Assembly (NCBI GenBank): GCA_900660155.1
Contig: CABFPE010000154.1
Coordinates: 559,159 to 623,158 of the forward strand
Length of the DNA stretch: 64,000 nucleotides
DNA from: Hofstenia miamia
Lineage: Eukaryota > Xenacoelomorpha > Acoela > Hofsteniidae
Reading direction: 5' to 3'
Within the stretch, counting starts at the first letter, position 1, and each line of letters opens with the position of its first letter. Both the position numbers and the translations under genes were made by a program. The notes under the pieces are model-generated. The model ran no database searches, was not told the origin of the DNA, and saw only the letters and a list, made by a program, of their open reading frames with translations. Positions 46,041 to 59,381 of the stretch are shown piece after piece.

Positions 46041-47720
46041 ATGTACTTCACATGAATATGACACACTCTGAGAAACAAAAAAGATCTGCAATGAATCCTG
46101 GAATTTATAACTACTACCATATGTTCATTCCCGACCTGTCAGAAAAAATACACAACATTTTGAACATCCTCAAAGGAAAACAAGACTCTGAAACAAATTT
46201 CCCAAATGCCTCTGACACATTCATTCTAGACACTGATGCAAGTACAGTCATGATCAGAGCAAACTTAAGCCAAATACAAATAGAGAAGAAAAACCCATAC
46301 AGTACTTCTCATAAAAGATAAGGACCACAGAACTTAATTAAGGAGCCATCTATCTAGAAATGCTAACCTTGGTGGAATCACTAAAAACATTCCATCATTT
46401 TCTCAACAGCAAAAAAAATCAATCCACACAGACAACAGCAGCTTATGCTGGTTGAAAAAATATTCAGGGGATTGACCCACAATAATAGCTCAATTGATTG
46501 AGTCTCTAAGTGATTTCTCTTTTTCCAATTGAAAAGGAAGACTACACAACAATACAGATCTATGGGCTCTCCCACAATGCCAAAGAGGGTTGAAAAGACT
46601 AGAGCACAAAAGTATCAATTTCAACTTCATCCACAGCAACCAGAACAACCAACTTAATGACATCAACATGGACAAAAATGGTAAACCCATACTGGTAATA
46701 TTAATACATGAAGAGATAGCACAGGAGGAAATAGCAGAAGTCAAGAATAATAATAACATTCTACACAAAATCATTGATAAAATTGAAAAACTAAAGGAAA
46801 TTGATAACAACCTGGCATCTAAATATTTCAATAAACAAAATTGGTTACTTACTGAAAGTGGTGTCCTTTTATGCAACATCCAAAACCAACAACTGCATTG
46901 CTCATCTGGAATAATACAAAATAGAATCATTAAAAAAATTTCATGAACATGGACATACCAGTGTATATCAAACTGAAATCAAAATCCATGAATAATTTGT
47001 AATGACAATTTGTGAAAAACTATAGAAGATGTGATCAACAGATGTCCCATGTGGATTCTCCAAAATAAGGCAAGGTTCCCAGAACATTGTGTAAAACTTA
47101 AGAAAATCACATCAGAGAGAATGAACCAAATCTTAGACATGGACATCAAACAGCTTTTTACAGATGAGGAATGTTATTCATGAAACTGTAAAATGATACC
47201 AATAAAAACATCAAAGCATAAACCATAGCTGAAGCAGTAACCAACAACTGGATATGCATGTTTGGTCCAATATAGAACCTCATTACTGATCAAGGTGTAC
47301 CATTTGAAATTAAACTATTCCAATGCCTAGTAAAACACCTAGAAGCTAATGGAGGTGTTGAATGCTTCAACCAAACTTTAATCAAACTCATGTGAGCTAC
47401 AACCACCAACATAGGTGGAAAGTACTCCAAATAATCAAGTATTTTTACAGCAACTTGATGTATGCCACAACCAAGATGACGCCATACAAAGCTGTCTATA
47501 GCCATGAAGCACCAACACCTGTCAGTATCCTATTTAGAGATTACAACAACTCAATCAACCAAGAATACTGCAGAAATCTTATCAAAAAAACTTAACTGAA
47601 CTCACAAGATCATCTGTGCTAATACCAATAAGGGTGCTGTATGCCAACAATGCTACTACAACAAATTTATGTATGGCAACTCACACAAAATAGGTGACCA
47701 AGTAAACCAATTCCAACCCA
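46041..47720 (+). pseudogene. E6: old pol relic (RT end, RNase H, integrase)
   Basis: Plus strand. 46052-46321 holds the RT connection (YNYYHMFIPDLSEK) and RNase H start (FILDTDASTVMI). 46590-46946 is the RNase H-integrase linker. Further on are LITDQG, NGGVECFNQTLIKLM and MTPYKAVYSHEAPTPVS (47270-47595), which are integrase core motifs. It is clearly more diverged from E1, E4, E5 and E7 than these are from each other. Confidence 0.72.
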
Positions 47721-48841
47721 GAGTGATTTTATCATCATCCAAATGAATTACAAGCTGTAAGGAAGAAAGTTGATTAAGAAAACTAAGATTGAATTTGAAT
47801 GTGATTAAAAAATGTATTGTAAAAATCATTAACATCTTAAAATTAGTTTGTATGTTTCAACCAAGTAATATCAGTGAAAGTAATTAAGAATTAGTATTTG
47901 TCAATTAGTTTTGACCAAATGAAGGATAAAATCACTTCTATTATTTTTAGCAGGAATATTGACAGATGACAGATTCAAAATTTGAAATCAACAGGTACTT
48001 TTTCAAGTAACTATAAATAGAATTAATTTAGTTGTAACAATTGATATAGAAATTTCTTCAGAGTTCTTAGATTGTTTCTTTATTATGGTTTGATAATTTA
48101 ACACAATGTCAAGCTAAATGAGTTGTACTTAGTAGTGGACTGGTTCTATCATGAGAGTGATTCAATGGTCTTTGTGTGAGGCCAAAAAAGTGCACTTAGG
48201 TTAGGAATCAGAATTTTATTCTTGTTGACTACTGATCATTAACCTACATGTATTAAACTTAATAAGCTCAAAATAAGGCTGGTAAGCCAAATCCTAGGGA
48301 TTTATATTAATATTAATGACAATAATGTGACTTAGCATGTAATGATTATTAAATGTGGGCTAGGAAGTTGCTGGATATGAAAAAAGATTTATTAAAGCCA
48401 ATATATTTTGGTAATGGCTATAAGTAATATTAACTTCACAGCTAGTGACAAGTCAGGTTGCAAGTACATGAAGCACTTTTACAAATAGAGATTAAGTCAA
48501 GTTGTGTCTTGTCTTGAGTACACACCAAGCTAGGATAGGGTACACATAAGTTATATCAATGAGTTGAGAAGTAGAACCCAATCAACTGGATCATTGGCAA
48601 GCAAGTGATACTGGATGTGGAGATTGGTCTTGGGCAGATGCCTATTACCAACAATTGGAAGAGATGCTTTGTGGCTTCATCACCTAAATAGGGATTATTG
48701 TAATGTCTGTTAATTAAAGTTAATGGAAATAAATGGAAGTTATGCAGTGATAGAATAGTACATCCCTACCCACAAGTACACCTTTAAAGCTAGAATGCAG
48801 CAAGGAGAAAAAGGTGACAATGCCTGGTAGAGGATGTTACA
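47721..48841 (+). repeat. E7 5' LTR (LTR-A)
   Basis: About 1.12 kb ending GAGGATGTTACA directly before the primer site. TATAAATAG lies near 48011 and the TATTATTTTTAGC block near 47939. The start is degraded (TCATCATCCAAATG), so the left boundary is approximate. Confidence 0.8.
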
Positions 48842-48859
48842 TGGCAACCATGACAGCCA
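48842..48859 (+). promoter_or_regulatory. Primer binding site of E7
   Basis: TGGCAACCATGACAGCC, identical to the E4 site. It shares the in-frame ATG inside it (48850). Confidence 0.65.
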
Positions 48860-50679
48860 AAAAGAGCAGGGAAATTGGAAAGAATTTCTTTTACCTAACA
48901 GAGGCAAAACAGTTGCTTCTTTGTAGAACACAAAGAAATTCTTCTACATTGCAAGGCACCAAGAAAACATTCAGTGCAACAACTTGGACACTCTGACAGT
49001 ACCTATAAGTAAAAATGGAACTACAAGCACCATGATACCAACATCAGAAGTTGATAGTTATGGAAAGATTTACCCATGCCTAGAATCATGACCAAGAAGG
49101 GGCGCCAATACAAACCAGATGATAAAATGACAAAAGCAAAAAAGGCAGTGCCAAGAAGCACCCAGGGATAGTAACTGCCACAGCTACACAATCATTGTCA
49201 TATTCTGGAGAAACAGATTCATGTCATGCTACAGAGTTGCAGTCATTACATTCACCACCAAAAAAGCCCCCAAGAAATAGTTGAAATGTTGAAAAGAAGC
49301 TAGGAAATAGAAACACTCTTAAGAAGTGAAATAGAGAACAATTGACTGACAATGTCAAATAAATGGAGCAGCAAAGTGAGAGTATTCTAAACAAAATTAA
49401 GGAAGATATGGAAATGAGACTGGAAAGACAGAGCAAACTATTCCAAAATAAAATTAAGGTGCTCACTCAATAATTATCAGAATCCAATAAAAGATCTCTG
49501 GAACAAAATCAACTATGGCAAGAAAGAAATCAGTAATTTGAAAGAGAGAACAGACAGCTGATACAAGACAATGACATACAATCATAAGAGCTTCAACAAC
49601 TAAGCCACAAACTACGACTAATACAAATGAGCAAAGAATAAAATTAAGGAAACATTCAGACCCATGAAATAGAATTTTAAACATTGAAAGAGAATGAGTT
49701 GCAAGCACCACTCATGACAACAAACAGAAGAACAAGATACAAAAAACTTGACAAAGCAATGGACAGAGGAAAGCAAAAACTCATAAATGAAATCAAAAGA
49801 GCAGTGAAAAGATGAGAATACAATTAAACACTACAACAAACTGAGATATGAAAGCTCAATACTACTGCAAAACATAACCAGTGATACCATACTGAAACTC
49901 ATCAGGAGTTTAGATGGGTACAACCCAACACTTGTTAAATGGTTGCAGATGTTTGAGATCACTATGTCAGAAGGAAAAGTAAGCCAGCAAGCAGCAGCAG
50001 CTTACCAGCATTAGCTGCTACTGGATACAGACACAAAAAGAAACTACGAACTATTAATAGGTGATTTCATAGACTACTATGAAATAAGAGTTTTAAGAAT
50101 AAGTGCCAAATTATTCTAAATGCTACCAAAATGAAAAAGAGTGACAACATATGGAACTACATTCAACAGGTCCAGTGATTGGTGATGCTAAGCTCAAGAG
50201 AGAACAGATACTAGAAGTATGATCTGTTCTCACACATTTGCAAAGGGATGCTGAAGAGCATCAGAACACAATTTGAGGTCAAATGTGATGTGGATGATAA
50301 ATTAGAGAAGATGAACCAAAAAGCAGTTGATACTCAGGCAATGATAAAAAATAATGCACAGATCTACAAGAAAGCTGCCTGGCACAGGGAGACACCAACA
50401 TGAAGAAGTAATTTAAAACCACAACCCCCAAGCAAGACATACAGTGAAAGCAAACCAGAAGAAATCATAAATCAAAGGAAAGGATGGTAAGACTAGGAGG
50501 GTGAGAAAAAAAGATGTTAAATCCTACAGTTGTGGACAAAAGGGTCACAAGAAAACTAATTGCACCAAACAGATAAATGTAATCAGAGATGAAGAGGCTT
50601 ACTACAAGGACAAGGATTTGATAGATTTGGACAATTAAATAAATGAAACATCACAGACCAACATAGAGTTGGAAAACTA
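48850..50679 (+). pseudogene. E7 gag
   Basis: Same order as E4 gag. The leader is open from an ATG at the LTR end (48820) through 48996. Coiled-coil remains lie at about 49270-49580. The capsid block has NPTLVKWLQMFEIT (about 49925-49970) and SQQAAAAY. The zinc knuckle is SYSCGQKGHKKTNC (about 50520-50565), with the first Cys as Ser. The tail ends LEN and TAG (50677-50679). Numerous TAA/TGA codons and frameshifts. Confidence 0.8.
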
Positions 50680-51270
50680 GTGCCAACTCATAAAAACCAT
50701 GCACCTATAATGATCTTGACAAATTTGGGATAACATACATAAATCCAATAACAATAATGATAAATGGTATGATGACAAAAGCAGTGATCAATACTGGAGC
50801 AGCAACCTTGATAATGACAGATGAGTGTGCAAGGAAATTAGGTTTCAAATGTGAAGAATTAAATAGTTGTAATAAATGGTTGATCAACACATCAGGAGAA
50901 TATATTGACACAAAAGGAATGATAAATGCAGTGTGAATAATAATAGCAAAAATGACATTTCAACAAACACTGCTAGTGGTGGACACCCATAGCAATTCCA
51001 TATGAGATTTGTCAATTACTCAAATAGGATATTAAAAGTAAAGGACAAAGAAATTGAAATCAAAGAGAAAGAAGGAAGACACAAAAATGATCACATTTGA
51101 ATTGCCGGAGGATATCCATCTGCAACCACACCAATGGAAGATGCATATGATAGAGACAGTAGACCCAATAACAGCTGACATAATGCTATATGACAACAAT
51201 GGAATTTACATGAAGAGAGTATCAGCTGTCCAGTGTTTGCACAGTAAAGAATGGAAAGGGGAAAATACCA
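50680..51270 (+). pseudogene. E7 aspartic protease
   Basis: Follows gag in the -1 frame (VPTHKNHAPIMILTNL). The active site is INTGAATLIMTDECA, so the catalytic Asp is Asn and the enzyme would be dead. The second box is mostly deleted (about 51000-51020). The linker with ITFELPEDIHLQPHQW (51054-51278) matches the E4 segment after protease. Confidence 0.8.
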
Positions 51271-52300
51271 ATTCTTAATGTGATGAACCAAAACGTCAAC
51301 TTAAAGAAATCTTACATAAGGATATACAGAAAATATATCAAATCCAAAATCAGACTCATTTGGAGAGCAATAGAGGACAATGATGGGGCAATTAATTTGC
51401 ATGGTAAACTCAAGGACTTGCAAATTAAAACAGCAAGTACTTCACATGACTGACTCAAGGGCAAGTGCACAAACACCATCAAAGTTGCAATTACTCCTGA
51501 AAGCTGACTCAAGGGCATAGGGACAAAAGCAAATGAAGAAGATGTGTACAGAATACTGGAAATGAGAAATGGGGATTACCCACACCTGGAAAAGAGGGAA
51601 ATTTAGAGAGATGTTGGTTAGACACAAACAAATATTCAGCTATGGAGAAATAAGTGTAGGACAAGTAATAGGCAAAAAGCACAAAATATTTTACAACAAT
51701 GGACAAACCCATAAAGCTGCCTGTCAGAAGAATGCCAGAGCAGATAAAAGATGAATACAACCACATACTAGAGGAATTATTTGATAATAAAATAATTTGC
51801 CTAAGTGAAAGCCTGTATGCAGCACCAACAGTATTCATGAAGCAAGAAGACAAGTATCTCTTATGCATAGACTTCCACAAGCTGAATGAGGTAATGAAGA
51901 AGGACTTGTAACTTCCTTCATGAATAGGGATATGCTATACAAGGCAAGTAAGCAGAAGTATTTTACAACAATAGATTTATTCAAAGCATGCTGGCAGGTG
52001 AAGATGGAAGAAGAAAATATTGAAAAACAGCATTTATAACACCATATGGATAGTATGAATGGATATATATGGCATTCTGGCAATTGAATGCACTGGCAAC
52101 CTTTCAAAGATACATCACAAAAGTGCTGAAAAACAAGACACACAAAATGCAAGATGGAGTCTACACATACATAGATAATATAATAGAGACAAGTGACACA
52201 ATAAAAGAGCAATTACAAAAATTGGAAAGGACTTTGATGATATTGGAGAAAGTAGGACTCCACATTAACAGAAACAAGTGTGACATACAGAAAGAGAAAG
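51271..52300 (+). pseudogene. E7 reverse transcriptase
   Basis: Linker repeats at about 51446 and 51508. Then EYNHILEELFDNKII and LCIDFHKLNEVMKK (51699-51911), YFTTIDLFKACWQV (motif A region) and ATFQRYITKVLKNKTH. Motif C reads YIDNIIETSD (about 52168-52200): the second catalytic Asp is Asn. The thumb is deleted and joins RNase H at about 52300. Frameshifts throughout. Confidence 0.82.
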
Positions 52301-52640
52301 GAAAACTATGGATCTACCAAGTTGGAGATGTTGGCACTTATTGAAAGTATCAAAAAATTCAGGAATTTCCTGATTGGCAGAGAATTTAGAGAATGCACTA
52401 ATAATAGTAGACTAGCCTGGTTAAAAAAGTTTTCAGGAGACAAGTCCAGAATAGTATCACAATGGATTGAATATTTAAATGAGTTCACATTCTTGATTGA
52501 ATAAGATAAGGGGACATTACACAATAACACATATTTTTGAACATCATTACCAGAATACTGAAGAGATGCAGTAAAAATAGATGGGGAGAAAAAGTATTAT
52601 CAGTTCTTACCACACACAGAGTATGAGGGATTGCCTGAGA
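52301..52640 (+). pseudogene. E7 RNase H, truncated
   Basis: Only the C-terminal half is present (YGSTKLEMLALIESIKKFRN, then LIGREFRE and LAWLKKFSGDKSRIVSQW). The catalytic N-terminal strand is missing because of an internal deletion near 52300. Confidence 0.78.
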
Positions 52641-53960
52641 TAAATGTGGAAAAAAAGGGGCAAGTGGTATTACCAATACTAATTAGAGAGGAGATATCTG
52701 AACAAAAGATAGCAGAAAAGCAGAGAGATGACGTGATACTCAATGAGATCATAAAGAAGATAAAAAACCCTGGACAATACTGTCAAAGCTAACAGCAAGC
52801 TATTATGAGCACTATATATGGAAAATCAACAAAAATGGACCCATAGAGACCCAGAATATTAGGATTTCAATCCCCGATTATTTCAAGAGAGAACTTATAT
52901 GGAAAATACATGAAAAAATTCAACTGGGAATAATACAGACAGAGAAAACATTTAATGCAAGATTCATAATGACAGCAATGAGGAAAGGTATGGAGGATAT
53001 AATCAAGAAATGTACCACATGCCTATTAAACAATAAACAGCACTTCCCAACACAGAGGGCACCATTGGAAAAAATCATAACAACACAACCAAATGAAATG
53101 ATCCACATTGACCTGGAGATACTGTCTAAAGACAAAGAGGGTTACCAACATCTGCTGGTAAAGGTAGACACTTTTACCTAATACACAAGGATAATCCTAA
53201 TGAAAAATACAACAGCAGAGACAACAGCAGAGATAGTACTAAAAGAATGGATTCTATAATTAGGCCTGATGGAGACAATAATAACTGATAAGAGGCCCAG
53301 TTTGAGAGTGGACTGTTCAAAAAAATGGCAAAGCTTCTAGAAATGTGAAAGAATGACAGCCTACCACCCACAGCCCAATGGAGCCATGGAGAGGCTGAAC
53401 TGAACATTAATCAAGCTAATAAGAGTGGCAACATCAAGGATAGGCGGAAATAGATGAAGAGAGGTGATCAAGGTGGTAGAGTATTTTTATAATACTCCAG
53501 TACACTTGAAAATGGGAATAATCCCATTCAAAACTATGTTTGAAGAGAGGCAGCCACACCCTATCAATGCATTATTCCAACTACAGTAAAAGTCTGGACA
53601 ATGATTTCATAAACCAATTAAGGAAACAGATCACAGGGATTCATGAGACAATGTGCCACAACATAAAGAAATCAGCCATGAGAGAACAACATAATTATAA
53701 CAGAAAAATTTAGGGCCACACACATAAGGTAGAAGAAAAAGTATATACATTCACACCAACCAAAACTCACAGACACAAACCAAGTTTGATAATTATAAAC
53801 AGTATGGTCTGAACCTCACATGATAATACAGACACTACCAAATAATGAGTACTTGCTGTACAATAATAGACTATTACATTTTGAAAACCTCAAGAGAGCA
53901 ACAGCAGACATCAAAGAGACAAAGATAGACCAAGTTCAAAATAAGCTGAATTAGATGCCT
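52641..53960 (+). pseudogene. E7 integrase
   Basis: N-terminal domain with IWKIHEKIQLGII (His-His motif altered) and CTTC (about 52880-53030). Core Asp in HIDLEIL (about 53100), Asp in IITDK (about 53280) and Glu in NGAMERLN (about 53385). C-terminal domain LHFENLKRATADIKE (about 53875-53930). Several stops and frameshifts. Confidence 0.82.
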
Positions 53961-55085
53961 CCTCAAAACCACCTTGGAGCTAACAGTACAATCTAAGTAG
54001 AGAGAAAAACAGATGCTGAAAATCAATGGAGAAAAGTTGCATCACTACTTTATTGGAACCAACAAAATGAGATATAATTCATTTGAAAAACTATCACTTG
54101 AAACAAAAGCTCATATACAAAAAGTTGCAAAGACAGAAGGGAGAAATCTACCATAAGTGCTAGATTTGGATAATAGACCAAAAGTAAATGTAATAATCAG
54201 TTACCTGAGAGATATGAATGAAACATTAGAAATGCTGTATATGTGAAGCACAGTACACATAATATTTGATGAGGACTTCACCTTAGAGGCAATAAAGTTT
54301 TGATGGCATACAAAGATCAGATATCAGAAATCCCAGAGATAAACATGGACAAAGATAATCTAACAATTATATATGTATTAAAAGAGAACGTGTACAATAA
54401 AAATCTCGAAAAACAGATAGACCAAATGTTAAGGCAAGCAAAAGTACAAAAAGTCTGAGTTGTAATCTTAACAAGATCAACAATAGAAGATATCCCCAGA
54501 CATCTGCTAAATGCTTGCATGCAGATGGAAAATATATTCCCTTGGGTGAAAACACAAATAGATACAACAACTTCAGAATTAATTTGATTTGACTAACAAA
54601 TAGACTACTGGGCACAGATCTACAGGATAATGGTGGACCCATGTATAATGATTAATTTATAGAAGAAAACAAAAACAGTGGAACTAATGATGGATACAGA
54701 AGTAGTTGAGAAAGCAAACACACTTTTCATTAAGTGTAGCCTGGCACAGAGAAAGGAACATCTACTACAAATTTAAGAAATTTGGGAGAACATGAAATTG
54801 CAGAAAAAGCCAGAAGAAAAGTTGCCAGTAATAAAGATAAAAGCACCATCAAGGAAATTTCACAAAACAGTAGAGGTAGCACTTATTGAAATAAACAGAG
54901 CATACAAACTGAACACAAGAAAAGATTTTAGACACCTAATATTTGAGGAAAAGAATGCACTGGAAATTATGTTCAGAACAACAGCATGGCTGTTGGCAAT
55001 ATTTACAATGGAAGACAAGGAAGTGAAAATACCAATCTCATGGCACATGGGACACAAACTAACAAAAGGGAAAAGTTCAAGATAG
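53961..55085 (+). pseudogene. E7 region X, N-terminal half
   Basis: The integrase-X linker is largely deleted. Domain 1 is recognisable: KVNVIIS, KDNLTIIYVLKE, RLLNACMQMENIFPW, IDYWAQIYRIMVDPC and EEKNALEIMFRTTAWLLAIFT (54792-55085). The TGA after ELI (about 54585), seen also in E4 and E9, is present. The rest of X is missing, cut shortly before the minus LTR-A. Confidence 0.78.
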
Positions 55086-55123
55086 CATTATCTCCCATTA
55101 ACACACAAATGAAGAAATAGTTC

Positions 55124-56130
55124 TGTACCATCCTCTGCCAGGCATCATTACTATTTATCTTTTATTACTGTATAACACTAGTCGTAGTTTTGTGGGTAGG
55201 GATTTACTTAATTAGATACTGCTTTAGCTTTTGTTTCTATTAACATAATGTAAATAGGTTTAACTGTGCACTATTTAGGTGATGAAGCCATGCGACAGTT
55301 TCTTCAATGATCAATAGTGGGCATCTGCCCAAAGCTGATCTCCACATCCAGTTTCACCACTTCTTCAATGTTCCATTTGATTGAGTTCCACATCTCAGTG
55401 AATCAATACAATTTATGTATACCTTAACCTAGCTCAGTGCGACATAAACTCTATTTTGTAAAAGTGTTCTGTCTATTCACAACCTGACTTGTTGCTAGCT
55501 GCTCATTTGATATTACATGTAGCCATTACTGAAATATATTGTCATTTCTAAATATGTTAGTTTTGAGCAGCTTCCTAACATACATTTATAAATTAATAAA
55601 TGTATGGTCACTCTATCAGTCATTTATCATTTGTTAATTTGGATCTAAAAAAGTATTAATATATTTCATAGGTTTCAGTCATCCAACCATTTGTTCACAG
55701 TTAATTATTTTGATACATGTATTAAGTGATCACTAGTTGGCTAATTGAGAGAAAACCTCTATACCTAACTTATGTGCACTTTCATTGTCTGGCACAGGGA
55801 CCCTTAAATCGTTCTCTATGATGGATCCAGACCACTACTAAACACCACTCAATTAGCTCAACATTGTATTAAATAATCAAACCATTATAGTAGAACAAAA
55901 TACGAATTCTGAATAAAACTCTTTATCAATTGCTTACAGTATTTAATTTGTATTTATAGTAATTCCAGAAAAGTACCTTTCAAATTTAAACTTTTCTTCT
56001 GCCAAGATGGTGGCTAAAAATAATGGAAGTGATTTCACTCCCTAATGTTCCCAAAAGTATTTTTATCAACTGATACTAATCACTTGTTTTTGACATATAT
56101 TGTTTCTTGGTTGCATAATACAAATAAATG
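55124..56130 (-). mobile_element. LTR-A, minus strand, truncated
   Basis: The plus strand begins TGTACCATCCTCTGCCAGGC and follows LTR-A in reverse, including CCAAGATGGTGGCTAAAAATAATGG near 56002-56026. It ends near 56130 before the LTR 5' terminus. It separates E7 from unique DNA. Confidence 0.82.
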
Positions 56131-58768
56131 TTAAAATGAATTCAGTGGTTTGCAGAAAGATTCCATCTTAAGAATAATATGCTATACACACCCCCAACTG
56201 TGCCCTTAACTCAATCAAATTATACCAGGTTATATATTAGTATTCACAATATTATCATTGTACTGTTTGTCAAAAACTTGCGGTATTTGTGAGCACTGAT
56301 GTCATCAGCAGCACATTGGTGGACAATTGGCAGCATCAGTGGTAACTTTAGTAATAAATAACCAGTGAGCAGATGCCTGCAAAAAAAATCATTTTATTAT
56401 TTTTATTACTAGCTCATTTAATGTAAAAAAATGATTTGTAAAAAGGTTTTCTGAAATTTTAATTTGTGAAAAATTATAATATACCAGATAAGTGAATTTT
56501 CAAAATAAAATTATTCATGAATATTTGGACACCTTAAAATTAAGAAAAATAAAAAAGTTACATTTGAGCAGAAATTCTAAATATGAAATTTCTGTTAAAT
56601 TTGGCACATTCTTACACAGGACATTCATTCCAAGTTTTTAAAAAATGTTTGCATTGAATATGCTTGATGTTATCTCAAAGATATCAGTTTGCCTTTTGTT
56701 CAGATTGTGTTTGTCCAAACAGCAATGCTTGAAAAGCTTAGCAATATATAAAATATTGTGTTGTTTATGAAAGTGATGACATGAAACAATGCTGTTGCAT
56801 CACCAAGATATTGCTTTTTTAATCATAAAAAACAACCAAAAGCAAACTAATGAAACTTTGTTGAAGCAATGTTGTTTTCACTAATGTAATTGTGGCATTT
56901 CAATGCTAAAACAACGTTTCAATCATTTAAAGATCATCTCCAGAAAATTTTCCTCAATATTTGCATAATTCTTATTAACTGAACAATAAGATTTATTTCC
57001 TGCTTAACTACAAATCACATTCAATATTCAGAAATTCTAAAAGCTAGACCTCTTATAGAGGATTACTTATTAATGAACCAAAATTATCAGATACATTAAA
57101 ACTTGAATATAAATTCACTAAATTAATAAAAAATAAATGTAAAAATGTACAATTGAGTAATATTATTACTCCTGCAATCAAAGAATTTCAACCCTAAAAT
57201 ATTTAAGCTAAAATTAGTCATTTCAAGCAATAATTTAAAAAATTATGATGGTATTTTAAATGAAAAAAAAATGCAAAAATACTGTACAAAATGTAGAGAA
57301 GTCAAGTAATTTGAAATGGATCACTGTGAATTAATGTACAGTAACATAAACAAATATGACAAATGTAAAGAAATATTAATGAAGATTTCAGCAAAATTAA
57401 GAAATGTGCTGATTGGAAAATAAATAAAATTTGGTTTTGGAATTGTCCATACTTTTGATCATTATTATGTCAGAAAATGTATAATTGTGTATGTACTGCA
57501 TGGATAATCGCAACTATAAATTGACCAGTTAAAAATGTTAAGCAAATGCATAAAAACATCAACAGCATGTTTAAGAAATCATATAATAACCATAAAACAT
57601 TTAGCAAAGAGTGTCCTACTTAAAAAAATCAAATGCAGTTAACTATTTTGAAGACTAATCATAAATTATAATAAAATTGCATACAAAAATATTATACCCT
57701 GCAATAAAATAAATAAAAAAATTGTTACTAAGCAAAATAAATAAAAATTAGTAAATACTGAATTCCAGAGTATTCTGTATAAAGTGGATAAATTTTAAAA
57801 TCTATTTCAGAATTTTGAAGACAGTACAATCATTGGTGTTAAAGAAACTTTGTTAAAATCTAATGACTACTTAAAATGTTTAAATGAAGTATAGCCTCAA
57901 CAAAACTCAGTTTTAATCTACAAGCTTTTTTAAAAAATTCATTAATGAAAAAATCTCTTAAACAAAAGTGCTCATTTATTTCAAATTTTTTAAATTTTAA
58001 AGAAGAAAATGAAATTCCTTATAAAGTAAATGATAATGGGGAATGTACAACAAATGACAAATAGATCATTAATGTTATAAATAGAAGATTTGTGAAACTA
58101 GGAATTAATGACAACTTAAATACAAAGTTTAAACATTTCTATCATAAGCATTGCAATAATTGAAAAAATGATGATCCCTATAAATTTTATAAAGAAAGAA
58201 AGAAAATTATTTGGAACAAAGTGAAAGGTCAAATGTTGTTATCAGCAGTGAGATGTGAGTCAAATGCTATTAGAAATATTTTTTATAAATGTGTAATATT
58301 TTATTTTAAAAATAATCTTTAATTTTATTACTTTTCATTTGCAATTCTGTAAATACTTAGGAAGTTCTTTCTAGATTTTTACAATTTCTTAGAAATTTTT
58401 TTGAAGTTCTTGTAAGTTATTCCACAAAAAATCTAAGGCATTTCCAAGGACTTTTCATCAACTTTGTATGTCAGTTGTGATCAACTTGAGTTAGAAAAGC
58501 AGGATTAAGGCCCAGAAAAAAAGATACAATTGAAAAGTAGACTCTGAAAAACATCTTTGAAAACATCAAAACCACATTTGAAAACCTGCCAGGTTTGCCT
58601 ATGTGTATGAAACTGTAAATATTTTGTTATGATTAGCTATGAACTTACAAAAAATTGTATGTTATGCATATGCATTAGTGTTAAAACTCTATATTTAATG
58701 TTAAAATAATGACATTCTTTGAAATTTCATAGATATCAATTATATATATTATCATTTTCATGTTTTAG
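56131..58768. other. AT-rich unique DNA, probable intron or intergenic
   Basis: No LTR, pol or confident exon. Around 57770-58210 short Lys/Asn-rich stretches look like a very decayed coding sequence, but stops are too frequent to name it. It leads to a good splice acceptor at 58767-58768. Confidence 0.55.
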
Positions 58769-58919
58769 ATTTCGAAATAAATGAGACAGATGGAATAGTT
58801 TCAAACAAAATGAAAATCACCACCAAAAATTTTTATGAGCAAATTAGATGTGATGTTTGCTATCTTTCATTGTCTGTTCCACGTGGATTGGCTTTGATTA
58901 TAAACAACTTTAAGTTTAA
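58769..58919 (+). CDS. Caspase-like exon (host gene fragment)
   Basis: Preceded by a pyrimidine-rich acceptor (TTTTCATGTTTTAG) and followed by a possible donor AA|GTAGGT at 58919-58920. The open frame encodes about 50 residues ending YLSLSVPRGLALIINNFKF. PRG followed by a hydrophobic strand and INN.F is the start of the caspase p20 catalytic domain, where the first strand precedes the Arg that helps bind the substrate Asp. Such cysteine proteases act in apoptosis. The catalytic His and Cys would be in later exons, which I do not see before the LTR at 59382. One exon only, so it could be a gene fragment. Confidence 0.6.
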
Positions 58920-59381
58920 GTAGGTACATTTATTGTTAATTGACTTTAAACAATTTTAGCATCAAAATTGATAGCATTTTTTTAATTGAACTATTAGCTT
59001 CCATAGATTAATGATATTTGAAATGCTATCTTGAAATTTATTTGGTAAGTTGAGTTTTTAACCTTTAGCTATATTTCTATTCACTTTTTTATGTTGAGGT
59101 ATTTTTCTTAACAGGAAATTTCACAATATAAAAAATTCATTTAATCTATTTCTTTACAACATGAACATGCATAGAATTAAGCTCAATGTAATATATAAAT
59201 ATTTTGATATGTTAGCTCAATACTGCAAATTAAAGCTAATTATAAGATTATTTATTAATTAATTCAAAGATTGTTGAAATTTTGAAAATAAATATAACCT
59301 AAAAATTCAATTCAGGACCTTACTTTTAAACTTTTCCAAAATCAACTTTAAAAATCTGACAATGATGGGGCAGGATTCTTT
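58920..59381. other. AT-rich sequence without gene
   Basis: Probably intron following the caspase-like exon. No further exon is recognised. Confidence 0.5.

Noticed and set aside
57770-58210. A decayed gene between the minus LTR-A and the caspase-like exon
   Set aside because: Lys/Asn-rich stretches with frequent stops in every frame are expected from AT-rich DNA. No family motif could be found.
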